Source: Clostridium culturomicium
Lineage (GTDB): Bacteria > Bacillota > Clostridia > Clostridiales > Clostridiaceae
Direction: 5' to 3'
NCBI RefSeq assembly: GCF_000821305.1
Contig: NZ_CCXK01000014.1
Location: 483,445-547,444 of the forward strand
Length of the DNA: 64,000 nucleotides
The position numbers and the translations under genes are program-made. Each line of letters opens with the position of its first letter. Position 1 is the first letter of the stretch. Below the pieces are notes generated by a model that did no database searches, was not told where the DNA came from, and was given only the letters and a program-made list of their open reading frames with translations. This document shows, one piece after another, positions 1 through 8,142 of the stretch.

Positions 1-24
1 AGCTTAAGGAAAATTCCTTAAGCT
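1..24 (-). terminator. Probable terminator of the M23 peptidase gene, cut by window edge
   Basis: A near-perfect palindrome (AGCTTAAGGAA on one side, TTCCTTAAGCT on the other) lies about 20 bases beyond the minus-strand stop at 42. The T-tract that would complete a minus-strand terminator would fall before position 1, so it cannot be confirmed. Confidence 0.55.
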
Positions 25-41
25 TTACACATTTATAATTT

Positions 42-1223
42 TTAAAAATAATATGGTGCTGAATCAACTCTTGATCCATCAATAATAACTTCAAAATGAA
101 TATGCGGACCAGTTGCCCATCCTGTAGCTCCAACATTTGCAATCTGCTGACCTCCTGAAACAGCTTGTCCAACACTAACTGATAATGATGAATTATGAGC
201 ATATAAAGTACTTATATCACCATGGTTAACCACAACTACATTTCCATAACCACTCATTACTCCAGAATAAGTTACTACTCCATCCTTTAAGGAATAAACT
301 GGGGCACCATAAGGAGCACCAATATCAATTCCGTTGTGGAACTCTGACTTCCCACTTATTGGACTATATCTTGGACCATATGGAGACGTTATGCTATATC
401 TAGTACCAGTTATAGAATACATTCCATCTTTAGAAACTGTAGTACTTCCCGTACTTTCACTGCCTGTAGATGTCGATCCATTTCCACGTGAAGGTCTATT
501 AGCTTCTTCTTCTAAAGACTTTATACTTGCTAATACTTGATCAAATTCAGCTTCATTTGCTGCTAGAAGTTTTTCTGCTTCATCTAAATCTTCCTCAGCC
601 TGCCTCATAAGATCCTTCTTTGCAGCTTTTTTGTTTTCTATATCTGCTAAATTGACATCTAAAGTTTTCTTACTTTCTTCTAAAATAGCCTTTTCATCAT
701 TAGACTCTTTTATATTAGCTGTAAGCTCTTGTTGTAACTTGCCATACTCTGCAATAACATCATTATTATGATTTGCCATTACAACTACTGTATCCAATCT
801 CTGCAAGAAATCACCAAAACTATCAGACTCTATTAATAATTCAAGATATCCAACACCATTACTCTTATATAATGCACGATATCTTTTCCCCATTACCTCT
901 TTATCACTTTCAAGTGCATTCTGAAGCTCAACTTCTCTAGTTTCAAGCTCTTCTATTTTTTTATTAGATTGACTTATCTGAGAATTCAATTCATTTATTT
1001 GTCCATAAACCGTATCTAATTCTTTATCTAACGCATCCATATCTGATAGTAAAACTTCTCTGTTTTTGTTTAACTCTTCAACCTTTTCCTTATCACTTTT
1101 AATTTGTGATTGGATACTTTCTGATTTTTCCTTAGCATCTGATAAATCATCAGCTAATGCTGTTGTTGTTACTAGGTTACAACAAACTAGTGCTGCAGCC
1201 AAAAATTTAACTCTTTTATTCAT
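42..1223 (-). CDS. Secreted coiled-coil M23 peptidoglycan endopeptidase (EnvC/NlpD-like)
   Basis: Exported murein hydrolase of 393 residues. A signal peptide covers about residues 1-24 (basic start, hydrophobic core, ALA before the cut). Residues about 25-245 are Lys/Glu-rich heptad coiled coil, followed by a Gly/Ser/Thr linker. The C-terminal M23 (LytM/lysostaphin) domain spans about 275-390 with the zinc motifs HNGID (296-300) and HIHFE (374-378), so the active site looks intact. The family cuts peptide cross-bridges in the cell wall, and the coiled coil usually mediates regulation, for example by FtsEX-type partners; that partner is inference here. The ATG is preceded by GAGGGGGGAACATT, a strong ribosome binding site. 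It is a single gene with its own noncoding upstream region. Confidence 0.9.
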   Translation of the reverse strand: MNKRVKFLAAALVCCNLVTTTALADDLSDAKEKSESIQSQIKSDKEKVEELNKNREVLLSDMDALDKELDTVYGQINELNSQISQSNKKIEELETREVELQNALESDKEVMGKRYRALYKSNGVGYLELLIESDSFGDFLQRLDTVVVMANHNNDVIAEYGKLQQELTANIKESNDEKAILEESKKTLDVNLADIENKKAAKKDLMRQAEEDLDEAEKLLAANEAEFDQVLASIKSLEEEANRPSRGNGSTSTGSESTGSTTVSKDGMYSITGTRYSITSPYGPRYSPISGKSEFHNGIDIGAPYGAPVYSLKDGVVTYSGVMSGYGNVVVVNHGDISTLYAHNSSLSVSVGQAVSGGQQIANVGATGWATGPHIHFEVIIDGSRVDSAPYYF

Positions 1224-1573
1224 AATGTTCCCCCCTCTTATGAATTCTAAGTTTATATCTAAATATTAAATTTAGTCTTCATAACTTACTTATACATGTT
1301 AAAAGGCTTTAATTACCAACAAACATCTTAAACTCAACCCCTCTTTATCCCTGTTTACTATATTCGTCATAACTAAGCCAAACTTAAATCTTCTATACAA
1401 TTAAAATATTTATTCATACTACTAATTCTAACAACCTGTTTATTTATTGTCAAGAAATTACAATGCTACATTTTCCACCATAACATCCCTAATTTCATTC
1501 TCTTTTTTAATAAATTTCAATTTAATTTCCAAATACTAATACTGTATATCGACCTTAAATTCATTTTTTCACA
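1224..1573. other. Noncoding gap upstream of the M23 gene
   Basis: About 350 AT-rich bases between two minus-strand genes. It holds the ribosome binding site of the M23 gene and presumably its promoter, but I cannot assign a convincing -35/-10 pair. I see no reading frame with a ribosome binding site and no structured RNA. Confidence 0.6.
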
Positions 1574-1574
1574 T

Positions 1575-1612
1575 TAATATAGGGACAAAAATTTATTTTT
1601 GCCCCTATATTA
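1575..1612 (-). terminator. Terminator of the MutS-like gene
   Basis: A long inverted repeat, ATATAGGG with an internal CAAAAAT paired to ATTTTTG and CCCTATAT, starts directly after the minus-strand stop at 1614. The AT-rich flank on both sides makes it potentially bidirectional. Confidence 0.7.
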
Positions 1613-1613
1613 A

Positions 1614-3404
1614 TTATAATTCAATTCCTACAATCTTCATTAAGTATTTAGCATTAGTAGTTTTAGATACCCCTGATTTTAATTTATAATCAAAATATAT
1701 CTTATTATCTTTATAATATTCTTTAAAATGAAAGTTTCTTATCCTTTCAGATTTCTCAAGTACACATAATTCCAAATCATGAGTAGTTATTGCCCCCATA
1801 ACCCCTTCTCTATTTAGATTTTTAATCACTGCAAGGGCTCCCTCAATTCTGTCTCTTGAATTTGTTCCCCTAAATATCTCATCTATTAGAAAAATCATAT
1901 TCTCCTGTCTACTTGCTCCCTCAATGATTTCTTTAATTCGAATAAGCTCACCATAAAAGGTTGAAATTCCAGCTTTCAAATCATCAGTTATTCTCATGGA
2001 GGTATACATATTCATTTTTGAGCACCTCATTTTTTTACTATATACAGCGCCTCCACAATAAGCTATAACTAAATTTATTCCTATAGTTCGTAAGAACGTA
2101 GTTTTACCTGACATATTTGAACCTGTAATTATAAGTATGCTTCTGCTCATCTTAATTGAATTATTAACTCTTGCTTTTTTTGATATCAAAGGATGACCTA
2201 AATCCTCTGCTTCAAAAATCATTGGTTCCTCTTCAATTATAGGAAATGTAACCTCATCACTGATATGATTTAAAACACTTATGCTCATTAAAGCCTCAAC
2301 TTCTCCAATTGTATCCAGCCAATACTCAATAATATCGCTGTACTTCTCCTTCCAGCTTTCTATAGAAAAAATACATTGATAATCCCATAAAAATAACCCA
2401 TTTAATACCATAAAAAAGAAGCCATTGTTACGCATATCAATTTTTTCTGCAATTCTAGTTAATTCCTTTATTGCACTTGCTGCTGATTTATCCTTGTTAA
2501 ACAAGGATCCATAAATATCTCTAAGCATCTCTGTTTCAAACTTTTGATTTTCTAATAATTTAAGTATTCCTTCATAATCCTCTAAAGCTCCCTTAAAATA
2601 ACTAATTGCTGCAAAGGCTCTGCTAATTCTCATTAATCCTGCAGCCCATGCCAACAATTGAAGGACTAAAAAAATTGTAATTAAATCATATAAATAACTG
2701 AGCTTAAATACTACGATGACCATTGAAACCGAAATAGTTACCATTGGCATATAATACAAAAATTTTTTCAACACTTTATTCTTAAACAACTTATTTTTAT
2801 CTTTTATAAAGGCTAATAGTTTCTCCGGACTCTCCAAAGCACCACTTTTTCTTTTACCTTCATATTCCATGAACTGGCATAGTTCTAATTTATCTTTTAA
2901 TTCATCTACAGCTTTTTGACGTTTACTAATATCCTCTGCACTAAAGTTAGAGTCCAATAATACTTTCGCTAGTCTATTTCTACCCTTCCAAGTAGAAGTA
3001 ATATTAATTAACTGAAAAATCGATTCCTGTCCAACAATATCAAGGTCAAAAGAATATGGATGTGCCCTATCTACAAATTCACTTCCAATATCCTTAAAAG
3101 TTACCCATTCACCAGAAATTCTTTTTAAGTACTTATTATTTATATCTATCATTACTTCTGCTGCTTGGATTTTTTCTTTTATCTTCCCATGGTATATTAT
3201 CAACCCTATAAAAAACAAAAGTAGTAATGAACTAATTACTATATTAATGACCAAAATAGGTTCCTTGAATAATTTGTATATATAGTATCCAGCTCCAATT
3301 GCTGTAACCAACCTCAGGTATCCAATTCTATCACTGCTTTTTTTATATAAATTAATTTCATTCTCATACTTTTCAATTCTTACTTTAAACTTTTCCTCAA
3401 CCAT
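1614..3404 (-). CDS. Membrane-anchored MutS-family ATPase
   Basis: A 596-residue protein with the MutS C-terminal ATPase domain: Walker A GSNMSGKTT at 428-436, Walker B MIFLIDE at about 503-509, then RGTNSRDR and an STTH-like switch (ITTHDLE, about 539-545). It lacks the MutS mismatch-recognition domain. Two hydrophobic hairpins (about 32-73 and 207-258) predict membrane insertion. The middle helical part resembles the lever/clamp region. Family members of this kind are annotated only as MutS-related proteins, so a role in mismatch repair should not be assumed. The ATG has GGGGGATTATA upstream. It is a single-gene unit: terminator behind, noncoding gap in front. Confidence 0.85.
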   Translation of the reverse strand: MVEEKFKVRIEKYENEINLYKKSSDRIGYLRLVTAIGAGYYIYKLFKEPILVINIVISSLLLLFFIGLIIYHGKIKEKIQAAEVMIDINNKYLKRISGEWVTFKDIGSEFVDRAHPYSFDLDIVGQESIFQLINITSTWKGRNRLAKVLLDSNFSAEDISKRQKAVDELKDKLELCQFMEYEGKRKSGALESPEKLLAFIKDKNKLFKNKVLKKFLYYMPMVTISVSMVIVVFKLSYLYDLITIFLVLQLLAWAAGLMRISRAFAAISYFKGALEDYEGILKLLENQKFETEMLRDIYGSLFNKDKSAASAIKELTRIAEKIDMRNNGFFFMVLNGLFLWDYQCIFSIESWKEKYSDIIEYWLDTIGEVEALMSISVLNHISDEVTFPIIEEEPMIFEAEDLGHPLISKKARVNNSIKMSRSILIITGSNMSGKTTFLRTIGINLVIAYCGGAVYSKKMRCSKMNMYTSMRITDDLKAGISTFYGELIRIKEIIEGASRQENMIFLIDEIFRGTNSRDRIEGALAVIKNLNREGVMGAITTHDLELCVLEKSERIRNFHFKEYYKDNKIYFDYKLKSGVSKTTNAKYLMKIVGIEL

Positions 3405-3735
3405 TATAATCCCCCTAACTATTAATCCCTTTAAAATATTTTATAACTCAATATACTATACCTCTTATAAGTTATCCAAAATATCATTACAGAATAAAAC
3501 TTTATATTTTTTGATCTCCTCTTTATTGTATCCATATATTGTATTTTATTCAAAGACTTTTTTATTATATTAATAATAATGAAAAATGAGTCAGGATGTA
3601 CAATCCTAACCCATTTCCATTTTTGAAGCAACATTTAAAATTATTTTATAGTTGAACCCCTCAACTAATTGAAACACTATATATGTTACCTCATACCTTT
3701 TTAATTATGCATTATTTTTAAATTTAATTACTTAT
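3405..3735. other. Noncoding gap with a weak hairpin
   Basis: About 330 bases of very AT-rich DNA. A short inverted repeat near 3588-3612 (AGGAT paired to ATCCT) followed on the minus strand by CTCATTTTTC could end the small gene at 3736-3885. A 67-codon frame across this repeat has no ribosome binding site and low-complexity content, and I do not call it a gene. Confidence 0.5.
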
Positions 3736-3885
3736 TACTCAAATTTATTGTCCTTATTATTTTGAAACACACTTGGTTGTTTCTGTGGACTTCCATGATT
3801 ATCTTGCTGTTCATGAAGTTTTTGTCTTCTCTTTCCCTTTTGCATTGGATTTCCAATATTAGCTCTTCCATTACCTTGTTTCATT
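3736..3885 (-). CDS. Small basic hydrophilic protein, 49 residues
   Basis: A short frame starting MKQGNGRANIGNPMQKGKRR and rich in Gln, Asn, Lys and Arg, with no hydrophobic segment. It is supported by an excellent ribosome binding site (GGGAGGCGTGAAA before ATG) and by its isolation between a terminator and a noncoding gap. I do not recognise the family. The composition is reminiscent of small clostridial spore or stress proteins, but that is only a guess. Confidence 0.65.
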
Positions 3886-3970
3886 TTCACGCCTCCCTTC
3901 ACCAATAGTTTCTACATATTTTTTACCTTTATGTAATCCATATAATTCTATAATTATTTATACTGATATT

Positions 3971-4005
3971 AAAATGGAGTAGATACTTTTCATCTACTCC
4001 ATTTT
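3971..4005 (-). terminator. Terminator of aspS
   Basis: Perfect inverted repeat AAAATGGAGTAGAT, seven-base loop, ATCTACTCCATTTT, about 105 bases beyond the aspS stop. A and T runs on both sides mean it could work in both directions. Confidence 0.8.
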
Positions 4006-4109
4006 AAATACTATATTATTTTCTTTTAAACAACTCATCCTTATAAGAGTATCTGCTATAACATTTTTGCAAATCCCATTTAAAGTTTATCATATATTTT
4101 ATAAAGTTC

Positions 4110-5399
4110 TTAAGGAACTAGCCTTGTTCTATCCCTAGGAATCAATGTGGCTTCCCTGACATTTTCTAATCCTAACAGCTGAGCTGTAATTCTTTCAAGC
4201 CCTATTGCAAGGCCGCCATGCTTAGGCATTCCATATTTAAATATTGCTGTGTAACTTTTATAATTTTCTGGTTCTAAGCCTTTATATCTCATATTTTCAA
4301 CTAACTGCTCATATCTATGAATCCTCTGTCCTCCTGTAGTTATTTCAAGCCCTTTAAATAAAAGGTCAAAGCTATGAGTTTCATTTTCGCCACAAGGCAT
4401 GGTATACATAGGTCTCTTTCTTCTTGGATAATGAGTTAAAAATACAAAATCACATCCATACTGCTCTTTAACATGACGTGAAATTAGTTTTTCACCCTCT
4501 GGATCTAAGTCTCCTTTAAGCTCTGTTTTACCATACTTATTTTTCAATATTTCAATTGCCTCACTAAGCTTCATTCTTGGTATTGTTGAGTTTATTTGCG
4601 GAATTTCCATCTCTAATATACTTAAATATTTTTTTCCTTTTAATGAAATTTTACTAAGAATATATTTCAAAAGCTCTTCCTCTAAATTCATAACCTGATT
4701 TTCATCTTCAATGAAGCCCATTTCAAGGTCCATACTCACATATTCATTTAGATGTCTATTTGTATTATGCTGTTCTGCCCTATATACATGAGCAATTTCA
4801 AATACCCTTTCAAATCCAGCACCAACCATCATCTGCTTATAAAATTGTGGACTTTGAGCTAGATATGCCTTGTTTTCAAAGTACTTAACTTCAAAAATTT
4901 CAGTTCCACCTTCCGCGCCCTCTGAAACAATCTTAGGTGTAAATATTTCTATAAACCCTTGCGAAGTTAAATATTCTCTAAAACCTTCCACAATTAAATT
5001 CTGAATCTTAAATATGGAGTTTATCCTTTCATGTCTTAAACTAAGAACTCTATTATTAAGCATGGTATCTAAGTTCACATTAAGCTTCTCTGAATTAATC
5101 TCTATAGGAAGTTCTTCTTTTGTTCCATTAATAATTTCAAATTGCTCCACTTGAACTTCAAAAGAATTCAAAGAATTTTTACCTTCCTTAACAATCCCTT
5201 CAAAGGATACCACTGACTCTAACCTAAAATTCTTTTCTTCCATTGCAGTATTCTCTATGACACATTGAACAAGGCCCGTTCTATCTCTTAAGATGACAAA
5301 GGAAATAGACTTCAACTTCCTTATTTTATGCACCCATCCTTGTATTAAGACTCTCTCATTTATCATGCTGTTTAATTCATTAATTAATGTTCTCTTCAT
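4110..5399 (-). CDS. aspS: Archaeal-type (non-discriminating) aspartyl-tRNA synthetase
   Basis: Class II aminoacyl-tRNA synthetase of 429 residues. An N-terminal OB fold (LIQGWVHKIR, then FVILRDRTG) precedes the catalytic core, with motif 2 around FERVFEIAHVYRAE and motif 3 GGLAIGLERITAQLLG. The short length shows that the bacterial GAD insertion (which brings typical bacterial AspRS to about 590 residues) is absent. This archaeal/eukaryal type commonly charges both tRNA-Asp and tRNA-Asn, with GatCAB then amidating Asp-tRNA-Asn. Non-discrimination is inferred from the family, not shown here. I chose the ATG at 5399 rather than an in-frame GTG three codons upstream because AAAGGAG sits 8 bases before the ATG. 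Expression is controlled by the preceding T-box leader. Confidence 0.9.
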   Translation of the reverse strand: MKRTLINELNSMINERVLIQGWVHKIRKLKSISFVILRDRTGLVQCVIENTAMEEKNFRLESVVSFEGIVKEGKNSLNSFEVQVEQFEIINGTKEELPIEINSEKLNVNLDTMLNNRVLSLRHERINSIFKIQNLIVEGFREYLTSQGFIEIFTPKIVSEGAEGGTEIFEVKYFENKAYLAQSPQFYKQMMVGAGFERVFEIAHVYRAEQHNTNRHLNEYVSMDLEMGFIEDENQVMNLEEELLKYILSKISLKGKKYLSILEMEIPQINSTIPRMKLSEAIEILKNKYGKTELKGDLDPEGEKLISRHVKEQYGCDFVFLTHYPRRKRPMYTMPCGENETHSFDLLFKGLEITTGGQRIHRYEQLVENMRYKGLEPENYKSYTAIFKYGMPKHGGLAIGLERITAQLLGLENVREATLIPRDRTRLVP

Positions 5400-5502
5400 T
5401 AAAATCACTCCTTTTAATACTTTATAGTTTTTTATTAATACAACTTACTCTTCATAATAACTCCTTGGAGTTCCTTCCTTAATCCTTCATTTTAAATTTA
5501 TA

Positions 5503-5539
5503 AAAAGAGCCCCTCAAACCAAACTTTGGTTCAAGGGGC
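5503..5539 (-). terminator. Second (proximal) T-box terminator
   Basis: Stem GCCCCTTGAACCAAA paired with TTTGGTTTGAGGGGC, then CTCTTTTT on the minus strand. Its 5' side follows the second T-box core, which gives the competing antiterminator. Confidence 0.85.
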
Positions 5540-5660
5540 AAAATCTGCGGTACCACCCTTATTAATTTAACTTGCTATAATAACTAATTTAAAACAGTTG
5601 CCCTAACACTACTCCATTTATCAACTTAATGAACGTTCAAGATTAAGCTAATAAAATAAA

Positions 5661-5687
5661 GCCTTCACTCCTGCTAGGAGTGAAGGC
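5661..5687 (-). terminator. First (distal) T-box terminator
   Basis: Perfect 12-base-pair stem GCCTTCACTCCT, loop AGC, AGGAGTGAAGGC, then TTTATTTT on the minus strand, directly after the first T-box core. Confidence 0.85.
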
Positions 5688-5993
5688 TATGTTCACGGTA
5701 CCATCCTAATTTGATTAATTATAATTAATTAAATCATCTTTAACCCTTCTAACGGAGGAAGCCGATTTATCCTACTTCTATTTCAGATAAATATCTCCAG
5801 GATGTCCTTCAATGCTATTGTCCTCATAGAGCTTCCACTATCCTCTACTCGCTTTAGATACTATATAACATCTACTTTTCCCTTCAAAGAATTTTGTATA
5901 TTTTCTATAAGTAAGCCTCGAAATCTTAATTTTGTCAGTGGAACTTACTCATTAGAGCACTCCTTCGAATAAATATGAGAAGGAGTTTCCTAT

Positions 5994-6022
5994 ATAATAT
6001 TCCATCCAATCACATTTGTCAA
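5994..6022 (-). promoter_or_regulatory. Sigma-A promoter of the aspS T-box transcript
   Basis: On the minus strand TTGACA (6017-6022), exactly 17 bases, then TATTAT (5994-5999). Transcription would start near 5988, just before a CTCCTTC/GAAGGAG hairpin at the head of the leader. Confidence 0.8.
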
Positions 6023-6048
6023 TATATTTTAAATGTTTAATCTTTTAA

Positions 6049-6447
6049 TTAAGGTATAGTTACTTGAATTGCCTTCGCTCCCACTTGAGGTGGAATAGAT
6101 TTTGTCATTACCTCACTGAGGACAAGATATATTGAATCTCCCTTATTTATTGAAAACTCTACTGGATTAACCTTTTCATATTGCTGATTCATATCCATTG
6201 GACATTCCTGAGGGATTATTAAGGTTTCTGGACTAACGATTGCAATAATCTCTTCCTTGTAAATAGTGCAGTTTTTAATATACCCCTTAGCTGTAATTCT
6301 CATAATATTATTTACTTCATCAATATCAACAGCTTCAACCTCTCCCATGAATATAGGACTTTTAGATTTTCTTGCCTCTGCGAAGGCTAAGGTTGTAAAG
6401 GTTAATAAAATTAATAAGGTTATTGATAGGACTTTTTTAATTTTCAT
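6049..6447 (-). CDS. Secreted protein of unknown function
   Basis: A 132-residue protein with a clear signal peptide (MKIKK, hydrophobic core, AFA before about residue 23) and a beta-rich remainder without recognisable motifs. Two Cys residues (in KNCTIY and QECPMD) could form a disulfide outside the cell. It contains repeated short strands typical of small OB- or YdeI-like secreted folds, but I cannot assign a family. The ribosome binding site is AAAGGGGCAGAGCT. It lies between aspS regulation and the NSS transporter and appears to be transcribed alone. Confidence 0.7.
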   Translation of the reverse strand: MKIKKVLSITLLILLTFTTLAFAEARKSKSPIFMGEVEAVDIDEVNNIMRITAKGYIKNCTIYKEEIIAIVSPETLIIPQECPMDMNQQYEKVNPVEFSINKGDSIYLVLSEVMTKSIPPQVGAKAIQVTIP

Positions 6448-6528
6448 AGCTCTGCCCCTTTTTATAATTATTTTTCAAGTTTATTTAAATTTAGTATTTC
6501 TAAAAAAAATAATTATATAACCTATTCA

Positions 6529-7878
6529 TTAACCAATTCCGCCATAAATAGTTCCCAAAATAATAACTATGATTGTAACTGGCACAAAAACAAATTTTCC
6601 GAAACATACAAACCAGCTTCCTAACTTTCTCTTACACCCCTTATTTACTTCACTTAATATCTCCTCTTCCTTTAATACATAGAAAAATATAATGGCTACT
6701 ATTAAAGCTGCTATTGGAGAAATAATTATTGTAACTAAATTTGTAAAATTATCAAAGCTTCCCATATTTACTGTTAGTGGCAGAGCTAATATAAAGCATG
6801 CTAACCCAATAGATATAGAAGTCCTTACTCTGTTTATTTTTGTTGAAGACATAACTGCTTCCACAATTCCCTCCAACATATTAACAGAAGAAGAAATTGC
6901 TGCAAAAATAATACTTAAGAAGAATAATATACTTAATAGTCTTCCAAAAGCCATGGATTGAAATATTGTTGGCACTGTAATAAATAATAAAGACGGACCT
7001 GCTGTAATATCAAGATTTAAGGCAAATACTGCAGGAATTATCATAAATGAAGCAACTAAGGCTGCAATAGTATCAAATAACGCAGTACTTAAAGCTGATG
7101 ATGGAACATCAAACTTTTCATTAATGTAACTGCCGTAAACCACCATACCACAGCCATTTAATGATACTGTAAAAAATGCTTGTCCTAATGCCATAACCCA
7201 AGTTTCACCATTAAGCAAATGCTCCCATCTAGGTTTTAAAAGGTACTCCACGCCAGCCATTGACCCCTCTAAGCTTAAACTTTTAATTGTTAAAATAATA
7301 AATAGTACAAGCAGTAAAGGCATTATAATTTTATTTAGTCTTTCAATCCCCTTATTAATACCTAATGCAACTACAACTAAAGTTAAAACCACCGCTATTA
7401 AAAACCATGGAATGGTAGAAGTTGTTCCCGCAAAGCTGTCAAAGTAAGTTGATGCATTAATATTCATAATCTGCCCATTTAAGCTCATAAAGAAATATTT
7501 TAAAATCCACCCTATAACAATAGAATAAAACATAAATACTCCCGCTAAGCCAATTGGCGGAATAGCACCTATAATAGAGCCACCCTTTTTATTTTTTCTT
7601 TTAAAAACTGCTTTAATTCCACCTAAGGACCCTGACTTAAACATTCTTCCAAAGGTAAACTCCGTTACAAGACCAGTACTTCCTAATAAAAATACAAACA
7701 AGAAATATGGTATTAAAAAGGCTGCTCCACCGTATTTCCCAAGCTTATAAGAAAACATCCATATGTTTCCCAGACCTAAAGCCGCTCCTACACACGATAT
7801 AATAAAACCAAATTTATTTGAGAATAAATCCCTTTTTTTAAGATTACTAGTATTGGACAAATTCTTTTCAATTTCCAT
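6529..7878 (-). CDS. NSS-family Na+-dependent amino acid symporter, probably for tyrosine
   Basis: Sodium:neurotransmitter symporter of 449 residues with a LeuT-like fold. The TM1 unwound motif GAALGLGNIWMFSYKLGKYGG is present, and about 11 hydrophobic segments can be counted, as in bacterial NSS such as Tyt1 of Fusobacterium, a tyrosine carrier. The start is set at the ATG at 7878, because AGGAGGAG lies 7 bases upstream; a TTG nine codons earlier lacks a suitable site. The Tyr assignment is inferred from the upstream leader peptide with five Tyr codons near its end and the attenuator hairpins (7968-8208), not from substrate residues. A structured repeat (7891-7960) sits between terminator and start codon. 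What else it could be: a carrier of another aromatic amino acid. Confidence 0.88.
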   Translation of the reverse strand: MEIEKNLSNTSNLKKRDLFSNKFGFIISCVGAALGLGNIWMFSYKLGKYGGAAFLIPYFLFVFLLGSTGLVTEFTFGRMFKSGSLGGIKAVFKRKNKKGGSIIGAIPPIGLAGVFMFYSIVIGWILKYFFMSLNGQIMNINASTYFDSFAGTTSTIPWFLIAVVLTLVVVALGINKGIERLNKIIMPLLLVLFIILTIKSLSLEGSMAGVEYLLKPRWEHLLNGETWVMALGQAFFTVSLNGCGMVVYGSYINEKFDVPSSALSTALFDTIAALVASFMIIPAVFALNLDITAGPSLLFITVPTIFQSMAFGRLLSILFFLSIIFAAISSSVNMLEGIVEAVMSSTKINRVRTSISIGLACFILALPLTVNMGSFDNFTNLVTIIISPIAALIVAIIFFYVLKEEEILSEVNKGCKRKLGSWFVCFGKFVFVPVTIIVIILGTIYGGIG

Positions 7879-7890
7879 TTTAACTCCTCC

Positions 7891-7960
7891 TAAATGAGCC
7901 TCCAAATCTCTGATTTGGCTAAGGCGAATTTACTCCTTGGAATATATAACAAGGAGCTTC
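7891..7960. repeat. Structured repeat element, copy A
   Basis: Shares a core with a second copy at 53061-53140: GGAGTAAATTC, three variable bases, TTAGCCAAATC, three bases, GATTTGGA, three variable bases, TCA (minus strand here). The variable triplets pair in both copies (GCC/GGC here, ACA/TGT there). A flanking hairpin CTCCTTG/CAAGGAG here corresponds to CTCCACC/GGTGGAG there. The structure is conserved while bases change. Here it lies in the leader between the attenuator and the ribosome binding site of the NSS gene. Confidence 0.7.
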
Positions 7961-7967
7961 AAATATA

Positions 7968-8001
7968 TAAAAAAAGCCACATAGCTTTTTACTATGTGGC
8001 T
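7968..8001 (-). terminator. Attenuator terminator (segments 6:7)
   Basis: Perfect 10-base-pair stem AGCCACATAG/CTATGTGGCT followed by at least six T on the minus strand, upstream of the NSS gene. A very similar stem (4:5, 8027-8052) with a shorter TTTT run lies just before it. Confidence 0.88.
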
Positions 8002-8139
8002 AAATAGTCTGCCTAGGATCAACAAAAGCCACATAGTATACTCTACGTGGCTAAATTTAATCAAATTAAATATAACCACCATAGATACATTTCTCGTAAG
8101 ATTTGTATCTATGGTGTTCTTTTATCTCATAAATACAAA
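7968..8139 (-). promoter_or_regulatory. Tyrosine attenuator: chain of alternative hairpins
   Basis: Seven segments follow the leader peptide on the minus strand: 1 TTTGTATTTATG (8128-8139), 2 CATAGATACAAA (8102-8113), 3 TGTATCTATGGTG (8077-8089), 4 AGCCACGTAG (8043-8052), 5 CTATGTGGCT (8027-8036), 6 AGCCACATAG (7992-8001), 7 CTATGTGGCT (7975-7984). Each can pair with the next: 1:2 (12 bp), 2:3 (13 bp), 3:4 (imperfect, one bulge), 4:5, 5:6 and 6:7. Set 1:2, 3:4, 5:6 leaves the terminator open; set 2:3, 4:5, 6:7 forms it. Segment 1 starts a few bases after the leader stop codon, where a ribosome that finishes translation would mask it. Confidence 0.82.
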
Positions 8140-8142
8140 CCT

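Larger units (their letters stand above)
5503..5988 (-). promoter_or_regulatory. T-box leader with two antiterminator modules upstream of aspS
   Basis: On the minus strand there are two copies of the T-box core: AGGATGGTACCGTGAAC (5691-5707) and AAGGGTGGTACCGCAGA (5544-5560). Each is followed by a strong terminator. The first is preceded by a full-looking Stem I: an AGUAG loop strand, a pair AUGUUAU/AUAGCAU, the distal motif GCGAG plus GUGGAAGC, and further on AGUAGG, CGG and CCGUUA of the Stem II/III region. The likely specifier, in UGAAG-GAC-AUCC, is GAC (Asp), matching the gene. The second module has only about 100 bases, too little for another Stem I, so it seems to be a partial duplication of the antiterminator region. 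Confidence 0.88.

Noticed and set aside
3431..3634. A 67-codon minus-strand frame after the MutS-like gene region
   Set aside because: No ribosome binding site, low-complexity Ile/Lys/Tyr content, and it runs through a hairpin; treated as noncoding.
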